Shown piece by piece: positions 1 to 9,000 of a stretch of DNA of 14,572 nt. The notes under the pieces are model-generated. The model did not search any database and had not been told where the DNA came from. It saw only the letters and a program-made list of their open reading frames with translations. Numbering within the stretch: position 1 is the first letter of the stretch; the number at the start of each line of letters is the position of its first letter. Made by a program: the position numbers and the translations under genes. Source of the stretch: Chrysochromulina tobinii (taxonomy: Eukaryota; Haptophyta; Prymnesiales; Chrysochromulinaceae); NCBI GenBank assembly GCA_001275005.1, contig JWZX01000767.1, positions 1 to 14,572 of the forward strand. Reading direction: 5' to 3'.

Positions 1-117
1 GAGCCTGCGCTCCTCCATGCGGGCATCGACGTGTAGGTCGGACGCCTGCTTGGCGATGAGCGGGTCCTGAATGAGAACGACGGACTCGCACGGCGGGCTC
101 ATGCATTTGGGGATCAT
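1..117 (-). CDS. Edge-truncated coding segment, unrecognised protein
   Basis: Reading the minus strand from about 117 to the left edge gives at least 39 codons without a stop, with protein-like content (MIPKCMSPPCESVVLIQDPL and on, including LIAKQASDLHVDARMEERRL). The frame differs from the coding segment upstream of it at 187-1440. Dropping a 77-bp interval that contains a minisatellite joins the two frames so that MPNK runs directly into CMSPPCESV. I therefore read it as the continuation of the same gene, separated by an intron or a repeat insertion, though it could be a separate small exon. No family recognised; the reading frame leaves the window. Confidence 0.4.
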   Translation of the reverse strand, partial: MIPKCMSPPCESVVLIQDPLIAKQASDLHVDARMEERRL

Positions 118-178
118 GATGGATGTGCGGGGAGATGGATGTGCGAGGAGATGGGTGGGGAGAGATGGGTGCGGGGCG
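118..178. repeat. 16-bp GATGGRTG minisatellite
   Basis: Four imperfect tandem units start with GATGG: 118-133, 134-149, 150-163 and 164-178. The first two are 16 bp and differ at one base; the last two are 14-15 bp and more diverged. The block sits between two copies of the motif CATTTG (104-109 and 181-186, offset 77 bp), exactly where the minus-strand coding frame changes. This suggests an inserted repeat or intron-like element. Related GATG-rich sequence recurs at about 2236-2280. Confidence 0.8.
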
Positions 179-186
179 TACATTTG

Positions 187-1440
187 TTGGGCATCGTGCC
201 CGACACGGTGCCGTCCGAGAGGAGGTAAGTGAGAGCTGGGCCGCCGTATGAGGCGTCGCGGATCCGGCGGGCCTCGCCGATGGGGTCAGCGACCCTGACG
301 GCGGCAGCCTCGGCTGCGATGATCGGTGCGGCGGTGAGGCAGCCGATGGTGGCGCCGGAGGCGGCGGTCGATCGGGCCTTCCCCGCGGTCGATGCCTTCG
401 GGATGACCGAGCGATCGGTTTCGTCGCGGGGCGCGGTGGTGGAGGATGATCGGGGAGCTGCGCGGGCTTCGCGGGCGGTATCGGCGGTGGAGCGCAGACG
501 GCGCCCAGCCTCGAGCCACGACGAAGGGGGGGAGAGCCACAAGGGTATGGTAGAGCCCCCGGGTGCAGAGGCTTGCGCTGCGGCTAAGATGAGCTTCCAG
601 TTATCGGCCGCTTGCGCGGCCAGGCCGGCGGCATCGGCGGCGAAGAAGGCGTCTGTAGGCGGCTTGCCGGCGGCGAGGGAGATGGCGGCGGTGAGGTCGC
701 CGTCGGGCTTGCCGAACGAGTCGGCGATGGCATGGATGATCTCGGCGGCGGAGAGGTGCTCAGAGCCGGCGATGACGAGCCCGTCGAATGGGCGGGGGAC
801 AAGAGGAGAGGTGCCCAAGGGGGCTCCGATGGGGATGATTGGCGGGGCGAATCCCAGATGGGGGCCGAAGCCAGATGGGGGCGGTGGGAAGTGCGGCGGC
901 GGCGGCACGAACCCGGTGGTGCGCAGCGTCGCGCTGATGGTGGCGACGGCGGAATCCATCTGCACGATGGTGAGGCCGACCGCGCCGCTGAGCAGGCGGC
1001 GCGCTTCGATCTGGAAGGGATCGGGGGCGGGGTGGATGGAGGCGAGGGCGGCTGCGACGGCGGCGGCTACGGGGTCGACGGCGGGAGCCGAGGCGGGTGG
1101 GGCTGCGTAGCGAGCTGCAATGGCCTCGGCGGCCTGAAGCTGTTGGCCGATGTGGCGGCCGGTCTCGGCTAGGCCGATCGCGACGCCGTGGGCGGCCAAG
1201 TTGGCATTGGCGGTGATGATGATGGCGTGGTGTGCGGATATAGCGTCGATGGCGGCGGAGAACGCGGCGAAGAAGGGCGGTGCGGCGAGGCGAGCCGCGG
1301 CGAGGATGGGGCCATCGGCGGGGTTGGCGGGGGGCTGGATGGATGCGAGGGCTACCGAAAGGGGGCGGCCGATGTTATCGCCGAGGAGCCCCGCGACAAA
1401 TGTGGCGGTATGAGCGCAAAAGTCGTCGGGATTACAGTAG
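187..1440 (-). CDS. Ala/Pro-rich unrecognised protein, second part
   Basis: This segment of about 418 codons is open on the minus strand down to 114, but it looks protein-like only from about 1440 to 187. It begins near CNPDDFCAHTATFVAGLLGD. Alanine is extremely frequent in helix-prone stretches (for example around AAIDAISAHHAIIITANANL). There is a Pro-rich hinge (FVPPPPHFPPPPSGFG, around 850-900) and then more Ala-rich helices (AAEIIHAIADSFGKPDGDL). The 5' side of this frame above about 1440 is Arg/Pro/His-rich and looks like a shadow frame, whereas the neighbouring frame there is protein-like, so the gene changes frame near 1440. The end (ALTYLLSDGTVSGTMPNK) meets the minisatellite. I do not recognise a family; a structural or gag-like protein of a mobile element is one guess, with no direct support. 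Confidence 0.5.
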
Positions 1441-2098
1441 AGATGACGGTGAGGGATGCGATGCGCATCGCGCGGGAGGGGCTGCCGATCGGGCCGAGGA
1501 AGGGCTCCTGGTCGATCGCGGTGGCGTCCGCGGCGGCGATGGTGAGGATGCCAGCTTGGGTGGGGATGGCGGGCGGTGCGCCCGGCGAACCGGCCCACGG
1601 AATCCACGAGCCACCGACGAGTCCGACGGCTTGGTCGATGGTGATAGTTTGTGGGGCCCCGACTCCGATCGTGGCGGAGAGAGAGTCGAATGGCGTGCCG
1701 ACGATGGGGGAGAAGGAGACGGGGGCGCCCGTCGGCGAGCCGCCGACGGTCATCTGCATCTCGTTGGATCCGCCGGCAGTCCGAAGGATGTTGTAGATAA
1801 CGTTATCGACGTTGAGCGTTGCGAAGAGTGCCTCCGATCTGTCGGATGCGGAGGCGGGATCGCCGTCATCGCTGACAGAGATCTGCTTGGATCTCGACGT
1901 GTGGATGGATACCACGTCGGGAAGGAGGAAGTAAGTGGGCCCTGGTGCCCGTGCGATGGCGCCCTGCAGCCTGAGTCTCGACCCGACCGAGTCGGCCGGG
2001 TTGAATGCAGGTGGTACTGGCGGAATCGAAGGGGCGTCGGGGGATAAGATTGTTGCGGCCAGTTTGTTGGCCGCTTGCTTCAGAGCTGAAAATACCAT
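1441..2098 (-). CDS. Unrecognised protein, first part (frameshifted into the next segment)
   Basis: About 219 codons on the minus strand. I chose the ATG at 2098 (MVFSALKQAANKLAATIL). The frame is open further upstream to 2383, but that part is Pro/His/Ser-rich and unconvincing. An alternative is that an exon begins after a good acceptor-like sequence (TGCACTCAG, ending about 2153) or after TATTTTCAG just inside the ATG. Recognisable stretches are FNPADSVGSRLRLQGAIARA, DVVSIHTS, and VGLVGGSWIPWAG. Near 1440 the frame must slip by -1 to stay protein-like (SLTVIST then CNPDDFC). No known domain is visible. The frameshift could be decay, a sequencing error or a tiny intron. Confidence 0.5.
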
Positions 2099-2417
2099 CT
2101 GCTGTTCTCTCGTGACCGAGGCGGGGAGGGCGGTGAGCCCAACCAGAGCTGAGTGCAGGGGAGAAAGTGGAGATGGGGCGAGATGTGGACGTCCAGAAGG
2201 AAATAAACTTTGGACGTGGAGAGGGAAATGGGGGGAGATTGATGGATGCATGCATGAGTGATGGATGAGATGATAGATGAGAACACGGTACATTCCGGTC
2301 CTACCGGAATGGATGAGGGCCTGAGGCATATGTGAACCGGCACAACGCTCCCACGCCTGCATCACCCGAACGAGCAAGCTCATTAGCCTGGTTCACACCG
2401 TGGCACTCGAAAAGCAT
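2099..2417. promoter_or_regulatory. Divergent intergenic region, probable promoters
   Basis: This is about 320 bp between the unrecognised minus-strand gene and the plus-strand LNR-kringle gene, which point away from each other, so both promoters probably lie here. Visible elements are a perfect 10-bp palindrome TGGACGTCCA at about 2205-2214, a GATG/ATGC-rich stretch at 2236-2280, and the 9-bp inverted repeat at 2291-2311. I see no convincing TATA box. An in-frame TGA at 2322-2324 closes the plus-strand frame upstream of the chosen ATG. Part of this region may be 5' UTR or a minus-strand intron. Confidence 0.4.
2291..2311. repeat. Perfect 9-bp inverted repeat
   Basis: The arms CATTCCGGT (2291-2299) and ACCGGAATG (2303-2311) are exact reverse complements with a 3-nt spacer. 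It lies about 107 bp upstream of the plus-strand ATG. It could be a protein-binding operator-like site or a hairpin in a 5' leader; function is not shown by the sequence. Confidence 0.85.
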
Positions 2418-5029
2418 ATGCTCGCGCTCGGCGCGCTCTTGGTGCACGCCGCCGCCGCCATCACCATCGAGCTCAAGCTCGATACCTTCCATCCAGGGTC
2501 TCTCGAAGAGGGCGGCAGCTCCCTATTCCGGCTGTGGCTCGCGCTGCCGAGCGACCTCAAGGTGGTGCTGCTACCGCTCAAGGGTGACCCGAGGGTGGTG
2601 ATCTCGCTGGACGAGAATGCGACGGCGGAGCCCTCTTGGACGTTGAACAGCGATGGCGGTTTGGAAGAGCTGCTCCTACGTCGCGATGTCCTCCCTGTGC
2701 CGTGCTTCCTCTACTTGCGGCTCTCCGCCTACTCGCAGACGGCGTTTCGCATCGGCGTGCTGAATGCCCTGGATCCGTTTTCGACCAGCGGCGAGCCGTG
2801 CGCCCCAGACTGCGCGCCCGCGATGCTCGCCAACGAGGCGTGCGACTTGCTGTGCAACACGACGCGCTGCGCCTTTGACCGCGGCACGTGCCTCACGGAG
2901 CTGGAGAAGCAGTGCTCGCCCGGCTGCAGCAGCGAGTGGCTTGAAGATGGCGGTGCGTGCCGGGTGGCTGCACCTCGATCCATCGGCTGGGTGGCTGCGT
3001 GCTGCAGCTTGCATCCGCGCTGCACTGACTTGCGTGTGCGTGCGTGTGTGCCCGTGCGTGCCCGTGCCACGTCTGCGCTCCGCAGTTTGCGATGCGGCGT
3101 GCTACACGGAGGCATGTGGGTGGGATGCCGCGGACTGCGAGGAGAGCGATCTCGCTAGTAATCTCGCGGGCTGTGCGGACAGATGCCGACCCGAGTACAT
3201 CGACGACGGCGAGTGCGATCTGGCGTGCAACGTGGCGGCGTGCCTCTTCGACGGCGCCGACTGCTCACACGGCCATGGAGAGTGCTACGAGCTCCCGAAT
3301 GGAGAGGACTATCGCGGTGCTGTGAACGTGACTGCTTCCGGCCACGGGTGCCAGCGCTGGTCCGCGCAGTTCCCGACGCAGCACTTCTTCACGCACGTGC
3401 GCTACCCATCAGCTGGCCTGGGCGCGCACACATCGTGCCGCAACCCAGGCGGCTTGCACCATCGCCCGTGGTGCTTCACGACAGACTCGCGTGTGCGGTG
3501 GGAGGAGTGCACCGTACCGGGCGCCTCCGAGGCCGGCTCGTGCTCTGAGCGGCTCCATCATCACCTTGTACCCCCGGCGATGCCACGAGCGTCCTCGACG
3601 TGTGAACGGCACTGCCCGCACGCGTTCGCGCTCCTGCTCTCGGGCGAATGCGATGCCGCCGTCGAGTGCGTAGCCGAAAGCGATCGCGATCGCGCTTCTG
3701 CCCCTGAGGCCCTGGAGTGGTCTGATGGCCTGGTAGCCTCTGCTTGATAGCCTTTGCGCACGCGCCTCTCTGATCGCCTCTGGCTTTGCATTGTGTCTTC
3801 GCAGGGACGAGTGTACCACCGAGGCATTGGCGACCACGATGGGTGGTGAGGACGGCAGCGCGACGGGCGAGGCGACGGTCCTTATGATGTTGGCCGCCGC
3901 CGCTGACGGTCTGCAGCCCACGGCATCATTTGAGGAACGGAGGCCTTTGAATCCTATGGAAGGCTTTCGCAGGAGGGTCTCAGCCGATGAAGCTCCCCCG
4001 CCGCCCGTGTCCGCGATGCTGCAGCAGCTGAGCCTTCTCGTGTCCTCGCTGGGGGCAGGGCTGGGGGCAGGGCTGGGGGCGGGGCTGGGGGCTGGGCTGG
4101 CGGGGCTGGAGGCACGAGCGCCTCGTGAGCGTCAGATGCAGCTTCTCTCTGGGCTCGCTTCTACCTCGAGGAAGAGGCGCGAGGACGCTGCGGAGGAGGC
4201 AGATCAGCAAGCCGCGGCGCCCGCGGCGGAGCAGCAGCCGCAGCAGCCGAAAGCGGCCGTGGAGGCGGGAACGCTCGAGCTGGGTGCTGGCACGGACGAC
4301 GGCACTGAGTCTGGCTCATTCTCGACCGGCGGTGATGGAATGAGCAGCAGCGGGATGGGAAGCGGCGCTGGAGGCAGCGGGGTTGGAGGCAGCAGCGGCA
4401 GCGATGGCGGCAGCGATGGCGGCAGCAGCGATGGCGGCAGCGACGCCGAACGCCGATTGTCAGAAGACTCAACGGAGAAGGCTGAGCCAGAAGGTGGTGA
4501 GCCTAGCCCTCCGCCACCCCCCGAGCCCTCGCCACCTGAGCCATCTCCGCCTCCGCCCTCTCCATCCCCAAACCCGCCAGAGCCATCTCCACCGCCACCC
4601 TCTCCCGATCGCAACAGTGATGGTGGCAGCAGCCATGCCGCGAGTGGCGAGCCCACCCGCCCCATGGGCGGTCCCGTCTGCGCAGAGGAACGGCGCGCGT
4701 GCCACACGCGCCGTGCCGAGCGCGAGAGGCTCTCGATTGTGCTCTGGGTCTCATTGCTGGGCACCGCGTGCTTCGTGCTGACGCTGCTCGTGCATGCGGC
4801 GCGGGTGACCTCGGGTGACCTCCGCTCAGGCGACCTCCGCTCGCGACCCTGGGCGGCCTCAGGAGGCGGCTTCGCGCGAGGCGGCTACGCTACCGTGGCC
4901 ACCACGCCTGGGGGAGAACGCCTCGAGCGCACACCCTTTGGGGCCTCTGCCAAAGAGGAGTTGCGGGGGCTGCGCGCGCGAGAACTCGATGAGGCCGAGC
5001 AGGCTGTGCTCGAGCTCGACGAAGATTGA
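2418..5029 (+). CDS. LNR-kringle single-pass membrane protein, 3 exons
   Basis: Exons 2418-2952, 3086-3665 and 3805-5029 join into 780 codons including the stop (779 residues). ATG 2418 is the first in this frame after an upstream stop. Domains: signal peptide (1-14, LALGALLVHAAAA); a beta-rich domain (about 16-118) with a pattern reminiscent of PPC domains (inference); LNR modules with six Cys each at 128-158, 166-196 and 208-238; a kringle at 245-331 (six Cys, NGEDYRG, CQRW, CRNP, PWCF); a degenerate Cys cluster at 351-375; a linker with RKRR (494-497); a Ser-Pro stalk (604-640); a transmembrane helix (681-704, LSIVLWVSLLGTACFVLTLL); and a 75-residue acidic tail. Sequons at N67, N147 and N259 fit an extracellular face. 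LNRs bind calcium in known families. A surface receptor or adhesion role is inference; no enzyme domain is seen. The kringle lacks the acidic pair usual in lysine-binding kringles. Confidence 0.9.
2953..3085 (+). other. Intron 1 of the LNR-kringle gene
   Basis: 133 bp, donor G|GTGCGTGCC and acceptor CTCCGCAG|TTTGCG, phase 1. Removing it rebuilds the second LNR exactly, joining WLEDG to VCDAACYTEACGWDAADC with all six Cys correctly spaced. The interior is TGCGTG-rich; CTGAC near 3026 is a possible branch site. Confidence 0.93.
3666..3804 (+). other. Intron 2 of the LNR-kringle gene
   Basis: 139 bp, donor GA|GTGCGTAGC and acceptor GTCTTCGCAG|GGACGAG, phase 2. The unspliced frame hits stops from 3745 on, while splicing keeps the frame (CDAAV-E-DECTTEALATT). 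It has the same GTGCGT donor as intron 1 and a pyrimidine-rich 3' half. A slightly different donor is possible because the downstream protein is not conserved enough to prove it. Confidence 0.8.
4049..4096 (+). repeat. 12-bp tandem repeat encoding GAGL
   Basis: Four tandem 12-bp units starting CTGGGGGC encode an LGAG repeat (residues about 454-469 of the LNR-kringle protein). With flanking Leu/Val it makes a roughly 30-residue hydrophobic Gly-rich stretch. This could be a second membrane-associating segment, which would change the topology, but it is less hydrophobic than the C-terminal helix. Confidence 0.85.
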
Positions 5030-5960
5030 CGAGGGGCGCGAGAAGGCGAGAAGACTGCTCCTGGGCCCACGCCAACGCAAAGGTCAAGGCCGTTACATCT
5101 TCCTTCCCCCGCCGCGCCACCGCACGCAGTTTCACCTACGTTAAACGTTTCACACCGCGCCCGGTCCGTGCGAGACGAGACGACGCGTCCCTTTGTTACA
5201 CGCGACGTTAGGATTAGATTCATCTCGATTTACCCCCGCGGCATATGCCGCGATCGACCGCCGGCCTAGAGACTCAGACCGCGCGCGAATCCCCGGCGCG
5301 ACCGCGGCGCGTGCGATGCGGTCGCTACAGGTCTTCTGACTTCTCGTTCTCCGCCGCCTCCCCCGGCTCCATGCCCGGCTCGCCCTCACTGATCACTGTG
5401 CGCCGCGCTGTGCTTCCGTTGCGTTCCCACAGTCACCCGCCACACCGCACTCACGTCAGCTTGTTCCCGCGTTCTTAGGCCGTCAGGGGGCGATGCGATG
5501 TAAGTTCGGACGCGGTAACGGTATACTAACGGTATACGCGCTGCAGCACCGCCGCTCTGGACACGAGTAGAGAGCGACCGACCCGGCAGTCCCGCACCGG
5601 TAGCCGGAGTGAGAGACGCGGACCCCGCGGACGCGGCTCTCCCCCAGAGACCGGACGATCGATCATACGTGACATGACGACAAATGCGCGTTTCGACAGA
5701 CGAAATGTACGAGTACTACCACGACACCTACTGACGAAAGAGAGTGGCGTGCACGACCGCACGCAATCCAACGAAGCCGCCATGCGCCAAGGCGCGCTCG
5801 TTGGCTCCATGGCTCCATGGCGCGCTTGCGCGCGCTCAGGATCGCACCACCACATGCCATGCCACATGCTGCCAGCGGCCCGGCAATACTGTTGACGTTG
5901 CATGCCGCCCCCTCAGCCCCTCGCAACGTCAGTCCCCGCATCTCTCCCCCTCCCCCACAA
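5030..5960. other. Convergent intergenic region, no gene seen
   Basis: About 930 bp between the 3' ends of the plus-strand membrane-protein gene and the minus-strand giant gene. It should contain both 3' UTRs and polyadenylation sites, but I find no AATAAA. Small open frames here lack protein-like composition or conserved motifs. Structures seen: an inverted repeat ACGTT-A-AACGT (5138-5148) and the tandem repeat at 5516-5537. No tRNA or rRNA motif was found. Confidence 0.6.
5516..5537. repeat. 11-bp tandem duplication TAACGGTATAC
   Basis: Two exact adjacent copies of TAACGGTATAC (5516-5526 and 5527-5537), each containing the palindrome GTATAC. It lies in the convergent intergenic region; function unknown. 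Confidence 0.9.
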
Positions 5961-6055
5961 GAATCTCACATGTCGAGATTGGACGAATCTCACATGTCGA
6001 GATTGGACGAATCTCACATGTCGAGATTGGACAATCTCACATGTCGAGATTGGAC
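5961..6055. repeat. Four tandem 24-bp hairpin repeats at the giant gene's stop codon
   Basis: Units at 5961-5984, 5985-6008 and 6009-6032 are identical; 6033-6055 lacks the first base. In each, AATCTC and GAGATT are complementary arms around a 7-nt loop containing ACATGT. On the minus-strand transcript this gives four successive small hairpins (stem AAUCUC/GAGAUU). The first contains the terminal codons SNLDM and the UGA at 6037-6039; the other three lie in the 3' UTR. The one-base deletion in the first transcript copy is what sets the frame of the stop region relative to the other copies. Confidence 0.95.
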
Positions 6056-9000
6056 ACGTCCTCCGTGAACTCGCCCTCTTTATAAATGTTGGCCGCGCGG
6101 CGCCCCCTCTTCGCCAGAGCGGGGGTGCGCTCGGAGCCGCCCTCAGACGAGCCGCCCATGAGGCGCCGAGCGCCATCAGCCGCCGAGAGCTCGAGCCCGG
6201 GCACATACTCGGGCTCCCGGAGCTCGGGCTCGAGATCCTCGAGCAGCGACCAGATGTTGGCTGGGATGCCGCCGGTCACGCGGCGCGCGAGCATCGCGGT
6301 GCTGCTCGAGCTGCCCACGCCACCGCCGCCGCCGAGCGCCCCACTCTCGGATAGGGCGCCGCGCAGCCTGTCACCCGCACTCGAGAGCCGATAGGCAGCG
6401 GGAAGTGGCCGACTGAGGTTGAGGAGCGAAGCCGAGGGGAGTACGGCGGCCCGGCACGACGAGAGCTGTGCAAAGTGCCCAGTGCCGCAGTAGCCTTCGC
6501 GCTCGAAGATCACCTCGCACTGCGTGCCCTGCACGGCCACCACGATGCCGCGCTCACCAAAGGGCACCGCACCTGACGCACGAATGTACACCACGTGCTC
6601 TCCGGGAGCATGCGTCGTCGAGATCCCTCCGAGATGCACGCCCGCGTCCGTTGGGCGCAGCACCGCGCGCGGCGGCACGGTGAGCGACACGAGCGGCGGT
6701 GGCGGCGCGGCCGCGGCCGCCGCGGCGGTGGCGATCATCGACTGCTCAGCAAGCTGTACGGACTCGATAGACAAGCGGAGCATGTCAGCGGGCACGAGAC
6801 GCGCCGTGCGCACCCCGCTCGCCTCGAGGAACGCCATCACGTCCGCGAGCCGAGTGGCGGGTGTCTCGACCTTGAGCGTGCCCGACGCGTCCGGGCGACT
6901 TGCTGCCGCGGGTCCCCATCCAGCGTCGTCGGACCCCTGGAAGCTTGAGGGCGGAAAGACCTCCTCGAGCTCATACACGTCCTCGGTCGGCTTCTGCTCA
7001 AGGAGCGAGAAGAGGGTGGGGAAGGCGGCGCGGTACGCTCGCAGCGTGCGCTCGGAGAGCGACGAGTACTCCCAAGACTCGCGCGCCTCAAAGCCCTCCC
7101 GCGGCTCGAAACCGCTCCGCTCCTGCGACTTTTTGTTGTCGGCGGCCGAGCGCAGCCGCACCCAGCCGACAGCGACGAGCCGTTGGCGGCGGGACTTGAG
7201 GCCGAGACCCACCTCGTGCTCGACGCGCTTTCCCCGTGCGTCGACCTCGGTGCCCACGATCTTGACGCTGCTCGCGATCCGCGAGAGCACAATTGGCGGC
7301 AGCGAGAGCCGTTGCGCCAGATCGCGCTCCGATTGGCCGCGCTCGGGTGCCACGCTTGGCAGCGTCGGCAGCGGCGGGCGCGGGCGCACCCTGAGCTCCA
7401 CGGTGGTCGGCGCCACTGGCGGCGCGACCACCGAAGGCTGACGAGGTGCCGGCGTGGGCAGCCCGACCGGCGTGTACGCTTCCGCAGTCCGCAGCGACGC
7501 CTGCTTCGCCCATTCAATCTGCTCCTCCTCGGAGGCCAACGCTCCGGGCGGTGGCAGCGACGCGGCCGCTTCGGCCACCGCACGCTCGGCGGCCAGCAGC
7601 TCGGCGGCCGCGCGCTCTGCCGCCTCGACGATCGCCATAGCGGCCGCCGCCTCCTCGTCCATCTCCATAGGCACCGGCGCCTCGGCTGCGCGCGCCGTCT
7701 CGGGCGTCGTCACCTTCTCGACCACGCCCACGCATCCCGCATACGGGCCCTCGAGCACCAGCACACGCGAGCCCGCGGCCACACGCGAGGCGGCGGCTCC
7801 CTTGGCGGCGCTCGCCATCTCGGCGGTCCCGTGCGGCGTCGAGGGCTGCACAAGCTGCGCCGGCAGCGGCTCGGGCTCCCGTGACCAGCGGCGCACAAGG
7901 GAGCCGTCAGGTAGGCGCGTGTGCCCGAGCGCGCGCACCACGTACAGCACGAAGGAGATCGTGCCGCAGTCGATCGCCGCCTTGGATCGCATCGCCTCCG
8001 CAAGCTCGGCCTGCAACTGCTTCCACTCGCTCGGATGCACATCGCAGCGGGAGAGGGCGCCGCGCCGGTCGCGCCAGCATCGCTCGTGCGGGCCAGTGAC
8101 GCAGACCACGCGCGCCTCCGTCGCGTACGGCCAGTCGATCCACACGGGGGTCTCGCCGAGCAGGTTGGCCGCGAGCGCGTCCACGTGGGACGCGCCGAGG
8201 GCGTGCGCGCCAGGCAGCTCGAGCACCCATGAGAGGCCACGTGAGACCACGCCCAGGCAGCCTAGGGAAAGGGCCGCCTTCTCCAGACGCATCGAGAAGG
8301 GTACGCGCATCGCGAGCGAGGGCCAGTTGCGCATGGGCAGGGCGGGCGGGGAGGGCGCGTCGCCCACCGAGCGCGTCGGGTCGGGCGGCGGCGCGCCTCC
8401 AATTTGGAGCTCGACTGATCTCGCGGCCGGCAGTGAGGGCAAGCGGGCCGGCAGCGGCGACGGCACCGGCTGCCGACGGCTCGCGTCGAAGGCGAAGGCG
8501 AGCGCTGTGCCGGTCGTATTGCGTTGCTTCTCGGCGTCCGTCAATGCGCTCGGCGGCAGCGCGCTCGTCACCTTGAGCAATGCGCCGGCGTCAATGAAGG
8601 GGATGAGAGCAATGTCGCGCCATTCGCGGCCTTTTAGGTCTGGCTCGATCGTATACCGATGCGGGAAGAACTTGCGCAGCGGGTGCGTCGTCTCGGGCGC
8701 GCTCGCCGAGATGAGTATCTCCGCGTACGGCTTGGGCAGTAGCGTCGCAGATGCGGGCGGCAGCACAGACAGGAGCTGCTCAAACGGCCGAAGCGGGCGC
8801 GAGGCGGGCCAGGGTGCCGACGCGGTGGCGGGCGCCAGCTGGAGGAGTGCCGCCACGTCGGTGAGCAGCGGCGCGTGGTGGTACGGAAAGTACCACTGCC
8901 ACGAGGGGGGTCCGAGCAGATAGTAATGGACGACCCAGCGCAGACCGCGCAGCAACGAGGCGCACCAACGAGCGACGTGGCTGGCATTCTCCGCGTCCGT

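Noticed and set aside
229-1172. Plus-strand open frames in the left region
   Set aside because: Met/Ala/Gly/Arg-rich shadow composition; the minus frames have more protein-like sequence.
1425-1450. Programmed -1 frameshift as in gag-pol genes
   Set aside because: No X-XXY-YYZ heptamer near the junction and no recognisable gag or pol product.
2400-2417. GTG-initiated start (2400) for the LNR-kringle gene
   Set aside because: In a spliced eukaryotic gene the ATG at 2418 is the sensible start, and it opens directly into the signal peptide.
5674-5735. C/D-box snoRNA (ATGACGA ... CTGA)
   Set aside because: The C box has a mismatch, no terminal stem is visible and no convincing C'/D' pair exists; too weak to call.
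5961-6055. CRISPR array
   Set aside because: The repeats are directly adjacent without spacers, and the context is eukaryotic.
6079-6086. TTTATAAA as a TATA box for a plus-strand gene
   Set aside because: It lies inside the coding end of the minus-strand gene (Asn-Ile-Tyr-Lys codons), and no real plus-strand gene follows.
6524-8923. Long plus-strand open frames opposite the XRN1 region
   Set aside because: They are antisense shadows: Ser/Arg/Ala-rich without motifs, while the minus strand shows continuous conserved domains.
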